A stretch of DNA of 64,000 bases, taken from positions 55,005,112 to 55,069,111 of the forward strand of contig OX235265.1 of NCBI GenBank assembly GCA_944472135.2, written 5' to 3'. Positions 12,101 to 23,341 of this stretch are shown here, piece after piece. A program made the position numbers and the translations under genes. Numbering within the stretch: position 1 is the first letter of the stretch; each line of letters begins with the position of its first letter. Below the pieces are notes generated by a model that worked only from the letters and a program-made list of their open reading frames with translations, was not told the DNA's origin and did no database searches. The stretch comes from Trichobilharzia regenti. Its lineage: Eukaryota; Platyhelminthes; Trematoda; Strigeidida; Schistosomatidae.

Positions 12101-12219
12101 ATCATCATATCTTTCTCACTTACTTCCAAGAAGTTCCAATACCAGACTGCGTGATCTTATCAAGACATACACATCTACCACAGTAGAACTAATCCAGTTA
12201 GTATGTATTACTATTCATT
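9164..12219. other. 3-kb interval without recognisable gene
   Basis: Very AT-rich spacer DNA between the arms of the inverted repeat. The longest open frames (for example minus 9827-10219, 130 codons) look like random Tyr/Phe/Leu-rich translations of AT-rich DNA, with no motif or homologue in the window. I cannot assign a function. Confidence 0.5.
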
Positions 12220-12752
12220 ATTATTCCTTTGGATTTCAAGTAGGACATAAGGATTCAGCAGCAAAACTCTATCACACTTTGTCCTCTGTAGTCCCTTTTA
12301 ATCGGGCCCACGACTACGCACAGGTTTCATTTCTGTAGCAGGATTCAGCCCAACACAGTGAGGAATATAATCGGTGATAGTAGGTGGCCTTTTCTTACTA
12401 CTGTATTCACTTCAAAGGCTTCTCTGAGTTTTCCATTGTGAATCACTTGAGATGCAGTGTAACAGCATCATATAACTGTTGAATGGGCCTGATAAAGATT
12501 TGGGGTACTATACTCTAAAATAGTCAAGCATTTTCTACACTACTTCGCAGTCAACACTGTTGAAGGCCTTTACAACGTCGATGAAATTGAGGTAAATTCT
12601 TGACTTCCATTCTATGCTGTGTTCGATGATGAGTTACACATCTATGGAAATTTTACAAGTTATTTGTTCTTCCAGTCAGTCGGTACTTTTCCTTCGTTCC
12701 AAACTTTCGCTAATAGTGACGTGAAGGTATCCTCTGAGGCCTGTGGATCCGT
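12220..12752 (-). pseudogene. Degenerate RTE relic with internal deletion
   Basis: Antisense RTE remnant. 12220-12355 resembles a decayed RTE 3' end. 12359-12752 is nearly identical to 1027-1420, part of the RT region. The segment that lies between these parts in the 195-1830 copy is missing here. No open frame survives. Confidence 0.7.
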
Positions 12753-14312
12753 TTATAGTGCTTTTGAGAGAACTCCATTTGACTGGGCTTAAGAAATTTT
12801 CACAAAGAGACAGTCAATGCATTGAGATTGGTGATGGAAAATTTTAGGAAAGTTAAGTTTGACTCACTTGGAAAGTGATTAAATGGTATAGTTTGTTGGT
12901 TGCTACCATTGGAATCGGTGATGCGCGTTTTTCCTTAGGTGAGATGTTCTTGCATCTCTATGAGTGTCGATGTCCTCGGTGAAATAATATTAAGCAGTAG
13001 GTGACTGCTTCCTTCACATTATTTTCATGTGTTGGATTCTAGGGATTGAACTGAATTCAGGTCAGATCTTAAACTGACATCAGTGAGATACAACCATTGA
13101 AAGCTGAGGACTAGTCAACATCTTTTTAGTCGTAGTTTGCGACTCTAGCTGGAAACCATTCAAATACCTGCAAACCAACATTTCTAGTGTAATCTACGGA
13201 CTACAGTATGAATTTCTTTTGAGAAGTTTTGATCAGCTGGGCCCGTCAAGTTGCGTCTGAGGAGAGATACTTGGCTGACTCAGTATATTCGCAGTCGGCA
13301 ATAGGATTCCAACTCAGTGGCTTAATGTCATGATTCTGATTCTTCGTGGAGCGATGAGCGCGTACTACTGAAGGGGTCCCATTCAAGGATGCGACAGCTC
13401 TGCAGTACTCTCAGGATTAATTATTTCTCTAACTGATGTTAGTTCGTGATCTTAATTATAATTGCAGATTAGATGATCTCAAACTGCAAGCAATCCCTCC
13501 CTGCCTAGCTCTTATTGTAACAGCAGAAGATAAGACATGAAAACCAAGGTATAATTTTAAGTGATCAAGCAGCGTTTGATTTCGGTTTACATGAAATAAA
13601 ATGCTTAAATACAAATAGTATTCCACTGCTAATGCAGTATTTGACTGTGGGAATATATGATAATAATATTCAGTTAGAACACATTGACTGTATCACACCA
13701 CCACAATTTGACCTATTGATTTTATCCTCTGTAATCGACCTTGTATAGTATTAGGTTACATTAACTACTTGCAAAAATAGTTACCGTGTATGGAACCTAT
13801 ACATGAAACTGTTAAGCATCAGTAAAACTACAGGATGTACACTTTACGGAACAACTTCATCAATACGAACATAGGAGTACAATTGATTAGGTTTATTGAT
13901 ATACATCAATCACTGACTGAGTTCAAACTTAGCATCAAGTGGTAGAAGGAGTTGGAAAGTAAGCTGAAATGTTAGTTAGATAAGATGAGAATGAACGTTT
14001 CCAAAATCATAGTTCAGGTGTGACCGACTCATAAAGATGACTAAATTTCAACATAGGACTTCTCACAGAAGCGTAACAGACCAAGTTACTACACTCCGCA
14101 TAGCACACAAATGTAGAGAAAAGAGAGATTCTAATGAACTATAATAAGCAGAAATGTACGGGAGAAAGTATAGTAACATGAGTAATAAATGGATATGCAT
14201 TCTCATCACTGAGAACGATTTTGAGTCATTGGCTCTCAACATCCCATGGGACACAACCAGGCAGTCTACACCTCCCTACGTGGCTCAAACCAACCAACAG
14301 TTAAAGATCTCT
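12753..14312. other. Interval without recognisable gene
   Basis: Unannotated spacer DNA. A stretch near 13230-13430 has a repeat-like feel, but nothing in this window matches it, so I do not name it. Confidence 0.4.
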
Positions 14313-14449
14313 TGGATAAATACCATGTTTTGATCCGACCATCTATTACTTTTTCCCTGCCAAGTACTATCTCAGCTTACATCGCTCCTCTAGGCAGATG
14401 GCGACTTCGCAAGAGCAACATGTGTCCCAGACATCTCAGTCAGTGTATT
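14313..14449 (+). repeat. 137-bp direct repeat, copy 1
   Basis: Matches 15138-15274 with no indel and about three substitutions. The two copies bracket an antisense RT fragment. The parent family is unknown; it could be part of a dispersed element. Confidence 0.85.
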
Positions 14450-14618
14450 TTCATAACTTGATTGATTTACTACATAAAACCACTTATTATGGGATGTAGA
14501 ACACAAATATCTGTTGTCAAATACAGCTAGCCTTCACACATATTCCGCTTTCAATGACCATGTAGTGTACAGGCATGAAGGAGGACAAATTGAATTGATG
14601 TGCAGTACGCACCTCCTT

Positions 14619-15005
14619 TTATCGATAGTTGCATATCATATAAAGTTTAGAAGACTGTATTTTCTGAGTGTCTGCACGTAGAAGGAGAATGTTTTTTGCA
14701 TAGCCTAAGTCAACAAGAGTCTTTTCTTGGAAGTAGTCATTTCTTAAGTCGTTAAAGTCAGTCAGGATCGCATGAATTAGTACATCTACAATGAAATTAA
14801 AGGAAAATAAGAATAATGGGCATCTCAGACGGACACCACTGGTTGTCATCACTTCGGACGACAACTTTCTGTAAGCTTTTACATGACTTTTTCAGTTCGA
14901 ATATGGCCCGTAGTTTTGAATAACATGTGTTCTTGATGCTGCACCTCAGCAAGACATTGCCACAATCCCTATCGGTCGATGGAGCCGAATTCCACCTTCA
15001 GGTCA
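14619..15005 (-). pseudogene. Non-LTR reverse transcriptase fragment
   Basis: On the minus strand this reads as a decayed RT palm. It runs from VDLKVEFGSIDR (counterpart of a D-x-x-x-A-F-D motif), through TTSGVRLRCPLFLFSFNF (counterpart of SGVRQGCPLSPFLFNF), to VDLGYAKNILLL, where the YADD catalytic box has become YAKN. It differs clearly from the RTE copies in the arms, so it comes from another non-LTR lineage that I cannot name with certainty. It is inactive. Confidence 0.75.
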
Positions 15006-15137
15006 ACATATACGGCAAGTGAACTAATTAGTTGTTTGAAAGTGGATGTCAGCCATCTCACAAATGGCTGGAAAGACAACCAGTGGATATTTCCTTCTGA
15101 CACCTACTTTATCGGCCAATGTATACATTCTTTGTTT

Positions 15138-15274
15138 TGGATAAATACCATGTTTTGATCTGACCATCTATTACTTTTTCCCTGCCAAGTACTATCTCAG
15201 CTTACATCGCTCCTCTAGGCAGATGGCGACTTCGCAAGAGCAACATGTGTCCCAGACATCTCAACCAGTGTATT
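15138..15274 (+). repeat. 137-bp direct repeat, copy 2
   Basis: Counterpart of 14313-14449, same orientation, 825 bp downstream. It is followed by a short TA-rich run. Confidence 0.85.
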
Positions 15275-16060
15275 ATATATATAATTTTTTCCTTTCATAG
15301 AGATAATTCCCGTTTCACCTTTTGTTTGTTCTGCTTAATTAGCAGTCTGGGAAATCAGGTAGCTATTGTATTTTTTATCGGCGTAGAGAAGCAATATTCG
15401 CGATCACCTCACCTGTTAATAGCTTGGCGTCCTAAATCAACTTGGACTTCAACGTTTTTCTAAAGATATAAGCAACTGTTTGATACCGGTAGTTATGTCT
15501 ATAATTCAGAGTCAGTCAAACAGTGAACATTTGATTAATGCACCCTCGTCCTGGCCTACATTGTGTCAATTTAAACCGGTTTTTTTTCCTGAATACTGCT
15601 AAGCATAGGCAAGAATGTGGACCTTTAGATACTGTATTGGTCAAGCCTGTTTTCCTATGTTTATCACCGAAAGACTCGTCCAACAGAACTATCTTATATT
15701 CTCACACCTTATGCACTATCTTGAATTAGCTGACCTTAACGCGATTTTCAATTTGTGTTATATTTACTTGCTTAATTAAAACTCTCATTTCTCTGGTGTT
15801 TCTGGCCAGGAAGTTGTAGAATTTATTGTTAATTCGTTTACCTTCGAACATTAATTCTGTGGATATAATCCTGTTGACTATTATTGTCTATAACTAACTG
15901 TTTGCCATTTTGTGACTGTTTAATACTAACTGATATCTATAATTGTATATATTGTTGGATTTACACTCCCAAGTTAACCCAAGAAGCAACCAAAAATGTC
16001 TGTAACCTACATCTGTTTGTATGATGCTAGCAACCCTACCCTATAAAGAACGCTGTTACA
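15275..16060. other. Interval upstream of RTE, no clear gene
   Basis: No coding signal that I can support. The last 100 bp or so may be 5' untranslated sequence of the RTE copy that begins coding at 16075; the true element start is not visible. Confidence 0.4.
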
Positions 16061-16074
16061 GCAACTTCAGTACG

Positions 16075-19000
16075 ATGAGTTTCCTTGCGACAAAAGAAGA
16101 AGTCTGTGTGGGGACATGGAACGTCCGCATTATGTATGAAACTGGCAAAGCTGCCCAGATTGCAAGTGAGATGGAGAGATATTCAATTACTGGGAATACG
16201 TGAAAGCTGATGTAGTGGAGGTGGACTTAACAAGTTTTCAACGTGAGAGTCAGTGATCTACTCCGGTCTCCCAAAAGACAACCACGAGCACACCGACAGT
16301 GTGCCTATCATGATGTCATCAACAGAAACGAAACTCCTCATACAATGCGAGGCGATCTCGCCCAGGTTAATGACTGCCAGATTCAACTCAAAAGGAACGA
16401 AAACGACAATTATAAAATGTTATGCACCCACAAACAACGCAGACGTCGAAAAGAAGGAAGAAATCTACAGGCAACAATGGACAATACCTCAGTCAGTGAC
16501 ATTGAAATCCTAATTAGGAGACATGAAAGCCAAACTGGAACCAGACAACACAGGAAGACAACTTATTATGGGTAGAGAAGCACTTGGACAGATGAATGAA
16601 AATGGAGAACTCTTCGCCGACTTCTGCGCCTTCAACGAACTAGTGATTGGTGGCAACGAAGACAAGCACAATCCTACAAAGGTGTCACCAAACGGGCGAA
16701 CCAAAAACCAAATTGACATCATCTCAATGTTGCTCAAGGAAGTGGAGACGCAACCTACTGGACACAAAAGCAAGAAGAGGGGCAGACGTTGGCTCAGACC
16801 ACTATCTCGTAAAAGGGATAATCCAAATCAAATTAAAGGCTTTCAGGGAAACAGGAGCTGAAGATAGACCACAAGCCAAGTTCAACACTCAAAAACTGAA
16901 GGACGAAGATACAAAGGACATCTTCATTGCAAGCATAAGGGACAAAGCCGAGACACAAATCGACACTAGCGAAGAGGTCGGCTTCGAAAAGCACTGGCAC
17001 AAATTGAAAACGGTATGGACTTAAACCTGCATGAAAGTTCTAGGCAGAGAGAAGAGACAGGATAAACAGTGGCTCACTACGGACACTTGGAAACTAATAG
17101 AAGAGAGAAGGATGGTGAAACAAAAGATTATCCAGTGCACCGACGAGCAACAAAAACAGAAGTTGAATGCAAATTACAATACACTGAACAAAAGAGTAAA
17201 GAAGAGTGCCAGGGAAGACAAAAGAAAATATTATGAAGCCATAGTAAGTGAAGCAGAAGAAGCTGCAGGCAAATGAGACCTCGCCACACTCTACCAAACA
17301 ACTAGGCACCTATCGGGCAAAAGTTCGACACAGATTAAGCCATTAAAGGATGACAATGGAAAGTCAATCACCAAAGAAGTGGAGCAAAGAAAACACTGGG
17401 CTGAACACTTCAAAAGACTTCTAAATCGACCACCACCTACAACGCGCCCAACAATACCAACAACGGAAGCAGAACTACTAGTGAACATCGACCCCCCGAC
17501 GAAATCAAAAGTCCTGAATGCAATCAAGATGCTAAAAGCTGGAAAAGCAACAGGACTAGATGGAATCCCAGCAGAAGCATTGAAAATAGACCCCGAGACA
17601 ACAGCGGACTTGATGACACCACTACTGGAGAAGGTGTGGAAAGAGAGCAAAGTACCCGAGGATTGGAAGAAAGGATACTTATTCAAACTACCAAAGAAAG
17701 GAGACTTAAGTCAATGCAAGAACTGGCGTGGTATCATGCTCCTGTTCATCCCAAGCAAAATACTAAACCACATCACCCTGGAGAGAATCAAACAAGCTCT
17801 GGATGAAAAACTTTGACCGGAACAGGCTGGATCCAGGAAAAACAAGTCACGCATCGATCAAATCGCAACACTTCGGATCATCATTGAACAGAGCTTGGAA
17901 TTATTTTTTTTTCATTACAGCTTGATTCCACACTGTATTTTTTGGTTCAAGTATCGAGTTTTCAGCGTGTGATATCGGTAGCCCAAATTTCACAGGCCGA
18001 CCATAGATATCAGGTGTGCGTCGGCAGGGGATCGAACCCCGAACCACGTGCATGGTCAGCGAGAGTCATAACCGCTATGCCACCGACGCAGGCAGCTCTC
18101 TATTTCAGCTTTATGGACTTTGAAAAGGCCTTCGACAGTGTCAATCCAGAGGTGATTTGGCAATTACTTCGCTACTACGGGGTGCCAGCAACAATTATTC
18201 ATCTCATCCAACAGTTGTACGACATGTTGCATGCCAAGAGTTCCACAACGGGAAACTCACAGAATCTTTCGAAGTGAAGACGGGAGTAAGACAAGCTGGC
18301 TGCCTACTATCACTAATGATTTTCCTGATTGCAGTAGACTGGATAATAGGACAGACAGCGGGGAGAGAGGAAACAGGCATAAAAAATAGACCCACACAAA
18401 AGCTTGGAGGATGTGGACTTCGCCAATGATATATGTCTAATATCCGACAAACTAGAAGATATGCAAGGGATGAAAGGCAACAGGTTGGCAGAAGAAGCAT
18501 CAAAGATAGGACTTCAGGTGAACACAGAGAAAACAGAGGTGATGAAGATTCCTGGCCAACAGCTACAGCAACAACGACAATCAGCATGAATGGGAGAAAT
18601 TTGAAAGAAGCAACCTCCTTTACCTACCTGGGGAGCATCGTTTCAACTGCAGGGGGAACTGACGAGGATATCAAAGCGAGGATCGGAAAAGCGAGACAAG
18701 TTTTCATTACTCTTAGGTCTGTGTGGAGGTCAACAGCACTCAGCATCGAAACTAAGATCCGGATTTTCAACTCCAATGCGAAGTCAGTGCTATTTTACGA
18801 ATTAGGTGCTTGACGCGTTACGAAGAGCACTTTAAACAAACTGCACCCTCATCAACAGCTGTCTTCGCTCAATACTCAAAATCAGACGGCCGGCCAGAAA
18901 AGATCAGCAACAGGGATCTCTGGGAATGAACCAACCCGACAGGGACCGATTGTGCAACAAATATGCAGGACGAAGTGGAGGTGGATTGGCCATACTCTGA

Positions 19001-19240
19001 AGAAACCATCAAATGACATCACACGCCAGGCCATTGGTCGAGTAGAACCCGAACTGGAAGCGGCGTGTTGGTCGTCCAAGGGTGACATGGAGGAGGTCAT
19101 GTGAAGAGGGAATGAAGACGTGTGGGCAGATATGGAGCCAGGTGAAAACGTTGGCAGAGAACGAAACGCAATGAAGACATGCGACTGAAGCCCTATGTTC
19201 CTCTAGGAACTAAAGTAAACAATAATAATAAATAATAATA
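16075..19240 (+). pseudogene. RTE-class endonuclease-RT element, near full-length coding relic
   Basis: Longest RTE copy here. It starts at the endonuclease N-terminus (EEVCVGTWNVRIMYETGK, 16099-16150). It continues with RLMTARF and IIKCYAPTNNADVEKKEE (about 16350-16460), then MKAKLEPDNTG (16523 on), then GADVGSDHYLV (in 16647-17024). From 16694 onward it is the right inverted-repeat arm and matches the minus-strand copy, including the stop before PEQAGSRK, the SINE insertion at 17902-18089 and the FANDICLIS active-site substitution. It ends in ALCSSRN-like coding sequence running into an AATAAT tail (19219-19240). Multiple frameshifts show it is inactive. RTE elements of this general kind are well known in schistosomes; I do not assign a named family. 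Confidence 0.88.
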
Positions 19241-19586
19241 CCTACTACATCAGTTGACCCAGATAACAGTTCATCATCACTGTCTAACCTCAGGCATGTA
19301 GGTACACGGATCAGAGTGTAAGAGGAGTCTACATAAGTGTTTCAGAAGGTGCAATGGTTTTCGATGAACCCTGTCCATAGACAACTTGTCCCTATGTAGC
19401 GTACTTGAATCTGTCGTTGATAAGACGATGGAAGTTGCTAGGTTGAGTAATATCTCCTTTTATGTTTGAAGTTACTTCTAACAAGATGATTACCTGAACA
19501 GAACTGTAGGAGGCGATCACTGTTGTAGTTTCAATGGCGTAGGACTGCATAGGTACTATCAGGTTTGCACAACTACCCTAATTAGC
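16694..19586 (-). repeat. Right arm of the 2.89-kb inverted repeat
   Basis: Partner of 5999-8891. The outer edge falls at GGCTAATTAG against AGCTAATTAG on the left side. The arm includes 346 bp beyond the RTE tail (19241-19586), which argues that a chromosomal segment, rather than just two retrotransposons, is shared. Confidence 0.92.
17902..18089 (-). mobile_element. tRNA-headed SINE (family 1), right-arm copy
   Basis: Reverse-complement counterpart of 7496-7683, same insertion point in the RTE coding sequence. The tRNA-like head is at 18017-18089 and the poly(T) complement of the tail at about 17904-17912. Confidence 0.8.
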
Positions 19587-19599
19587 CATTGAACTTGTT

Positions 19600-19690
19600 G
19601 AAAAATTTGGTAGGACACCGAACGCAATGAAGAGGCGCGGCTGAAGCCCTATGTTCCTCTAGGAATTAAAGGATATAATAATAATAATAT
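19600..19690 (+). mobile_element. RTE 3' end fragment
   Basis: A piece of RTE 3' coding end (GCTGAAGCCCTATGTTCCTC) followed by an ATAATAATAAT tail. In the second segment copy the match starts only at 53689, so the left edge of the duplication lies inside this RTE end. Confidence 0.7.
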
Positions 19691-21135
19691 AAATGATAGC
19701 ATAAAAAGCTAGAATCAATCGGTACGATCAACAGACATTTTAACTAAGCTCAGTAGATTAATAAAACACTTGGTGTAAACTGATCCCGGTTGTAATGAAT
19801 TTAAACGGCATGCAAGGTGGAAATTAAAGTATTTGGATGTTGAAAAAATAATTGACTAGTCAAACAGAATTATAAGGACAACCCATAGATGCATGCGAAT
19901 GTCCTGATCTCTTTAGCATTTCCTCACGTTTTCCTTTTCTCAGTTTTTATTGAATACATTCTCATGGGAATTTATTTTCGCTTGTGTAACATTTTTCTTT
20001 TACTGTATTACTCCATTTCACTAAGGTCCTGAGGATACAACTGAAACTCCTATTTTTTTCAATTTCATTTCAAACCTTGAATTTTCAGTAGTGGTAGTTT
20101 AGTTTTTACAGAAAGAGTTTGCTAGCCTCTTCACTTTCCCGAGCTTTCTGCCCCCTAGGTTAGGTTTAGGAGTCAATTGGTCGAGAATCTAACCAGGACC
20201 TCTCGCATGTCTGGAGAGTATTCTACCACTAAACTACTTACGCGCACTGCCACTACTACTACAACTCATGATAGTAATAATATCATCTTTTCACCTCTTA
20301 TAACCAACTTAATAGCATAAGTATTTTGGTGTTGCAAGGATATATTCAATCCAAATATCCTGAATAGGTTCTACATAGCTACTATTGACTTCTGGCGTGT
20401 GCTACTGAGAAGATTTGTTAGTAGTATATATAGAAATGTCCATCAGCACAAAAATATCAAATAACAAAGACGGAGATTTGATGTCAAGGAGAAGAAATGA
20501 ACCAGCAATGTGGTAAGTCATGAGAGACACGGACAGAAGACAAAGAAACACAGTACGAAGGGCAAAAGTAGCATAATACGGAATATCTGTCCAAATGAAA
20601 ATTTCAATATATGGTATACGTATTTTCCCTAAGTGTCTATATCTAATTGTAAATAAAGATTCCGTTACTGGTTTTCAATGGCGAATAATTATCTATAAAT
20701 GTGCAGTGTATTCGACAGAATTCTTAACCCTGCACAAGTAATAATGGAAGTAATCTGATGCTATAAGTCAGACTGTCAGCAGTGTCTTGTATTTGGGATC
20801 TATTGTGTGAGATACAAAATTTGGGTCGTCATTGACGTTGAAAAACTGAAAACTACTGCTGCTTATAAATGTCCAAACCAACTTCAATTTTAACAGTTTG
20901 AAAGAATTTTGGCACGGATTAAATGATGCATCCACTCCCTGTGACTTATGATCTTCAATGAAACTGTTTTGTATTTCTTTATTACTCCTTTGTCTCACAC
21001 CTCTGCTCACTGTTTCTATTATGCTTTTCTTGTACTTTCTTCTCTTGCTTCGCGTGCTACACGGAATGTGGCGACTTGAACTTCCGCACATTTGTGCAAA
21101 GTTCTATATCGAAAATAGATAGATAGATAGATAAT
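19691..21135. other. Duplicated non-coding interval
   Basis: No gene recognised. The minus-strand open frame at 20768-21091 (107 codons, Ser/Lys-rich) is kept in the second copy at 54821-55144, but the copies are too similar for that to mean selection. A (GATA)n run lies at about 21116-21134. The second copy of this interval is 53745-55188. Confidence 0.5.
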
Positions 21136-21572
21136 AAAAGGTTTTATATTTTCCAATCGACGAAAAAGAAAACGATATTTTTCTACTGACATTTTGCTAA
21201 TAAGCAGAATTTACAAAATCCCAGCTTATGTGTAACAACTGAATTATCGTTCATCAGCAGGGGTTAGTTTTTACGTTGTCAAGTTCTCCAACTGGCAAAG
21301 ATAACAAAACTATGTGTAGATTGTTGGATTTGATAAGTGCATGAAATTATAAAAACAACATTTGCTTACATAGTGAAATTGCTCATCACAATTGTGTTGT
21401 TGATTTTGTCACTTCATGGAGAGCGAGGGCTGTTGTAACCAGGTCAAATTCTGTCTTAGTCCTATCTAGACAATTTGGAAAGCATTTAATATGAAATAAT
21501 TTCATATCAAACGTTCTTAGCGATTTCTGAAATCTTTCTGGATTATTTCAACATTATCAAAATCAATTCTGT
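21136..21572 (-). pseudogene. Degenerate PLE 3' fragment
   Basis: On the minus strand this aligns with 4690-5310 of the compact PLE. It covers the relic of the GHKIDFDN codons, the proline-rich end with its stop, the 3' untranslated region, and the terminal stretch related to the inverted repeat (plus-strand AAAACGATATTTTT). It is cut on one side by a SINE. Its second-copy counterpart is 55189-55625. Confidence 0.7.
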
Positions 21573-21793
21573 GCGTCGGTGTCACAGCGTTAGAATGCTC
21601 GCCAACCACGCATGTGGTTCGGTTCCCGACCGACGCACTCCTTTACCTCGCTAAAGTAGTACCAAGACCGGTAAAAGGGGAGGTTGAGGATTAGGCTAGC
21701 GACCCCATACGTAAAAATAAACACCACTGCTACCGAAACCTACAGCCTCTAGCCTGAGGCCCTATGTTTGACTGGGAACGTAAAGGAATAAAA
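21573..21793 (+). mobile_element. tRNA-headed SINE (family 2) with RTE-like 3' end
   Basis: The head has the same acceptor stem GCGTCGG/CCGACGC (21573-21636), but with a shortened T-arm. The body differs from family 1. The 3' end reads GAGGCCCTATGTTTGACTGG then GGAACGTAAAGGAATAAA. This resembles the RTE 3' end (GAAGCCCTATGTTCCTCTAG then GAATTAAAGG) and suggests RTE-machinery recognition. Confidence 0.75.
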
Positions 21794-21914
21794 TTAGAAC
21801 ATTAATTAAAACAGAGCTTTACAAAAAAAATTTTGTGACCTGATTCTATGGCGAATAGACCTACGGCTGATAATTTTTCAAGTTTCTTTAGTTCAACTGG
21901 ATTTCCCGGTAGTG

Positions 21915-22001
21915 AATATCGTTTTGTTTTTCATTCATTTGTAAATACAAAAACCCTCATTATAATGAATATCACATACCCAATGCCCAAATTTTTTCAA
22001 A
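21915..22001 (-). repeat. PLE terminal-repeat fragment
   Basis: Reverse complement of the left end of the compact PLE (about 4115-4200), including the AATTTGGGCAT-like and AAACAAAACGATATT stretches. It lies just beyond a SINE that separates it from the PLE 3' fragment. The counterpart is 55968-56054. Confidence 0.75.
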
Positions 22002-22137
22002 CCGTTAAAAGTGAGCTCGGTTTGGACATATATAATTCCTGGAATAGTTTGAACCCCGAGTCAGATTGATTCATTATAAATTTTTTAAATTAATCCCAGT
22101 ATGTTTAAGAAAAAATCAAAACAAGATTTTTCTGAAC

Positions 22138-22167
22138 GTTCCGCTGTGTAAGCCACAGGTTCTTCAG
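22138..22167 (-). ncRNA. Hammerhead-like core in PLE 3' region (tentative)
   Basis: Minus strand: CTGAAGA, then a hairpin with CTGTG/CACAG, then GGAAC. The order CUGANGA, stem II, GAA(A) is the hammerhead core, and PLEs are known to carry hammerhead ribozymes in their terminal repeats. The stem base is mismatched, one A of GAAAC is missing, and I cannot build a convincing stem I, so this is probably a decayed motif. Confidence 0.3.
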
Positions 22168-22295
22168 CAGATTTATTCGAATTTTATTAATTATCAAAAT
22201 ACAAAGTCAAGAAGTTTTTACATAAATTGAAGCCAGTTTATTTGAAGGTCACTTGTCCATAGACGTCTGTACCAATGGAAATATGTGAGCAATCA

Positions 22296-22961
22296 TCATA
22301 TATTTGTAATGACTAATGTCAAATTGTTATTGTGTATGTTTTTTGTATGAGTGTGGGTGAGTGTATGTTGTTTGTCATATGGAAAACACGTCAATTCACA
22401 TGCGATAATGCATTTTTTTAAAGGTCGTGGAGGTTCATGGAGGTTTTTGTTGTTTTTCCACCTGCCTTGCTTCATTAGAGTTTGTCGGATAGGTGATAAG
22501 TCTATCCCTTGTTTCCTACTTACTGCATTCGATGTGGTTATAATGTGCAAGGCTTCAGAGGTCAACCTTTCCTTTTGTGAATGAAATCCTCTTCCAAGAA
22601 TTTTGACATTGTCAAAATCAATCTTATGTCCGCTGTCCATAGCGTGGGTTGTTGTAGCCGATCTTTTCTCTAGACTTCTTAATTCTACTTCATTTCTATG
22701 TGGATGTTTCGTCCAAAGCCTACGTTCATTCACTCCGACCTTCACCTGTCTACTGCTCTTCCCTACATAGCGTGCTTCACATTCTGAACACTTCATGCTA
22801 TAGACACAATTACTTTGTGACATTTTGTGAACCATATCTTTGACATTCACCAAAGCTTTCTCTAGAGAATTAGAGGGCTTGACATAGACTTTAATATTAC
22901 ATGAAGCAAATAGTCTTTGAAGTTGTTCAGCTGTATCCTTTCGATATGGAATGGCTATCAT
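22296..22961 (-). CDS. PLE GIY-YIG endonuclease domain, separated 3' part
   Basis: A 221-codon frame for the endonuclease end of a PLE. It has IPYRKDT and KVYVKPSNSLEKALV linker motifs (residues 4-39). The GIY-YIG core is CVYSMKCSECEARYVGKSSR (52-71) with C52, C58 and C61. HAMDSGHKIDF (106-116) and KERLTSEALHI (130-140) follow. The ATG at 22961 overlaps the stop of the upstream PLE frame, and comparison with other PLEs suggests a single frameshift here. The RT part of the same element lies at 28803-29890, displaced by a 5.8-kb LTR element. The undisrupted duplicate is at 56348-58156. The C-terminal Thr/His-rich tail is probably read-through of 3' sequence. Confidence 0.8.
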   Translation of the reverse strand: MIAIPYRKDTAEQLQRLFASCNIKVYVKPSNSLEKALVNVKDMVHKMSQSNCVYSMKCSECEARYVGKSSRQVKVGVNERRLWTKHPHRNEVELRSLEKRSATTTHAMDSGHKIDFDNVKILGRGFHSQKERLTSEALHIITTSNAVSRKQGIDLSPIRQTLMKQGRWKNNKNLHEPPRPLKKCIIACELTCFPYDKQHTLTHTHTKNIHNNNLTLVITNI

Positions 22962-23011
22962 CGATAGCTAGGATTTTTCAATTTTCCCCTATGCTCCTTC
23001 TTATTGATAAT

Positions 23012-23016
23012 ATTAC
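23012..23016. repeat. Target-site duplication ATTAC, left
   Basis: Five-base duplication flanking 23017-28797; the right copy is 28798-28802. The duplicate locus has one ATTAC at 57064-57068, an undisturbed empty site. Confidence 0.9.
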
Positions 23017-23341
23017 TGATATGTATCCACATATATATATTTATGTGTGTGTGTGCATGTTGGTCTCTCTTTCTGTTTGCTCGGTTAGTCTGTGACCACT
23101 TCACTTTGATGAACCTGTCTCCTTTATCAATGTATATTCCCCTTATATTATATATAATATGAGTGTTTGTTGACAGTCCGTTGCTTGGTGACAGATATCC
23201 ATATTATATGTGTGGTTGTTGACATGTCTGCTATATTTTGCTATGTATATATGGATCGATACTTCATTATAATTAGCCATTCATGTTAAGACTGTCCATT
23301 GATTTGTTCACACTAATCATTCATCTTCTCAAAAGGGGAGG
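23017..23341 (+). repeat. LTR-A1: truncated U3-like block ending in polypurine tract
   Basis: Resembles the first 300 bp or so of the full LTR, then switches to CATTCATCTTCTC followed by the polypurine tract AAAAGGGGAGGTG, and abuts the full LTR-B1. Variants recur at 25490-25771 and 27921-28239. Confidence 0.8.

Noticed and set aside
20768..21091. 107-codon conserved protein (also 54821-55144)
   Set aside because: Its conservation only reflects the recent segmental duplication; no domain seen.
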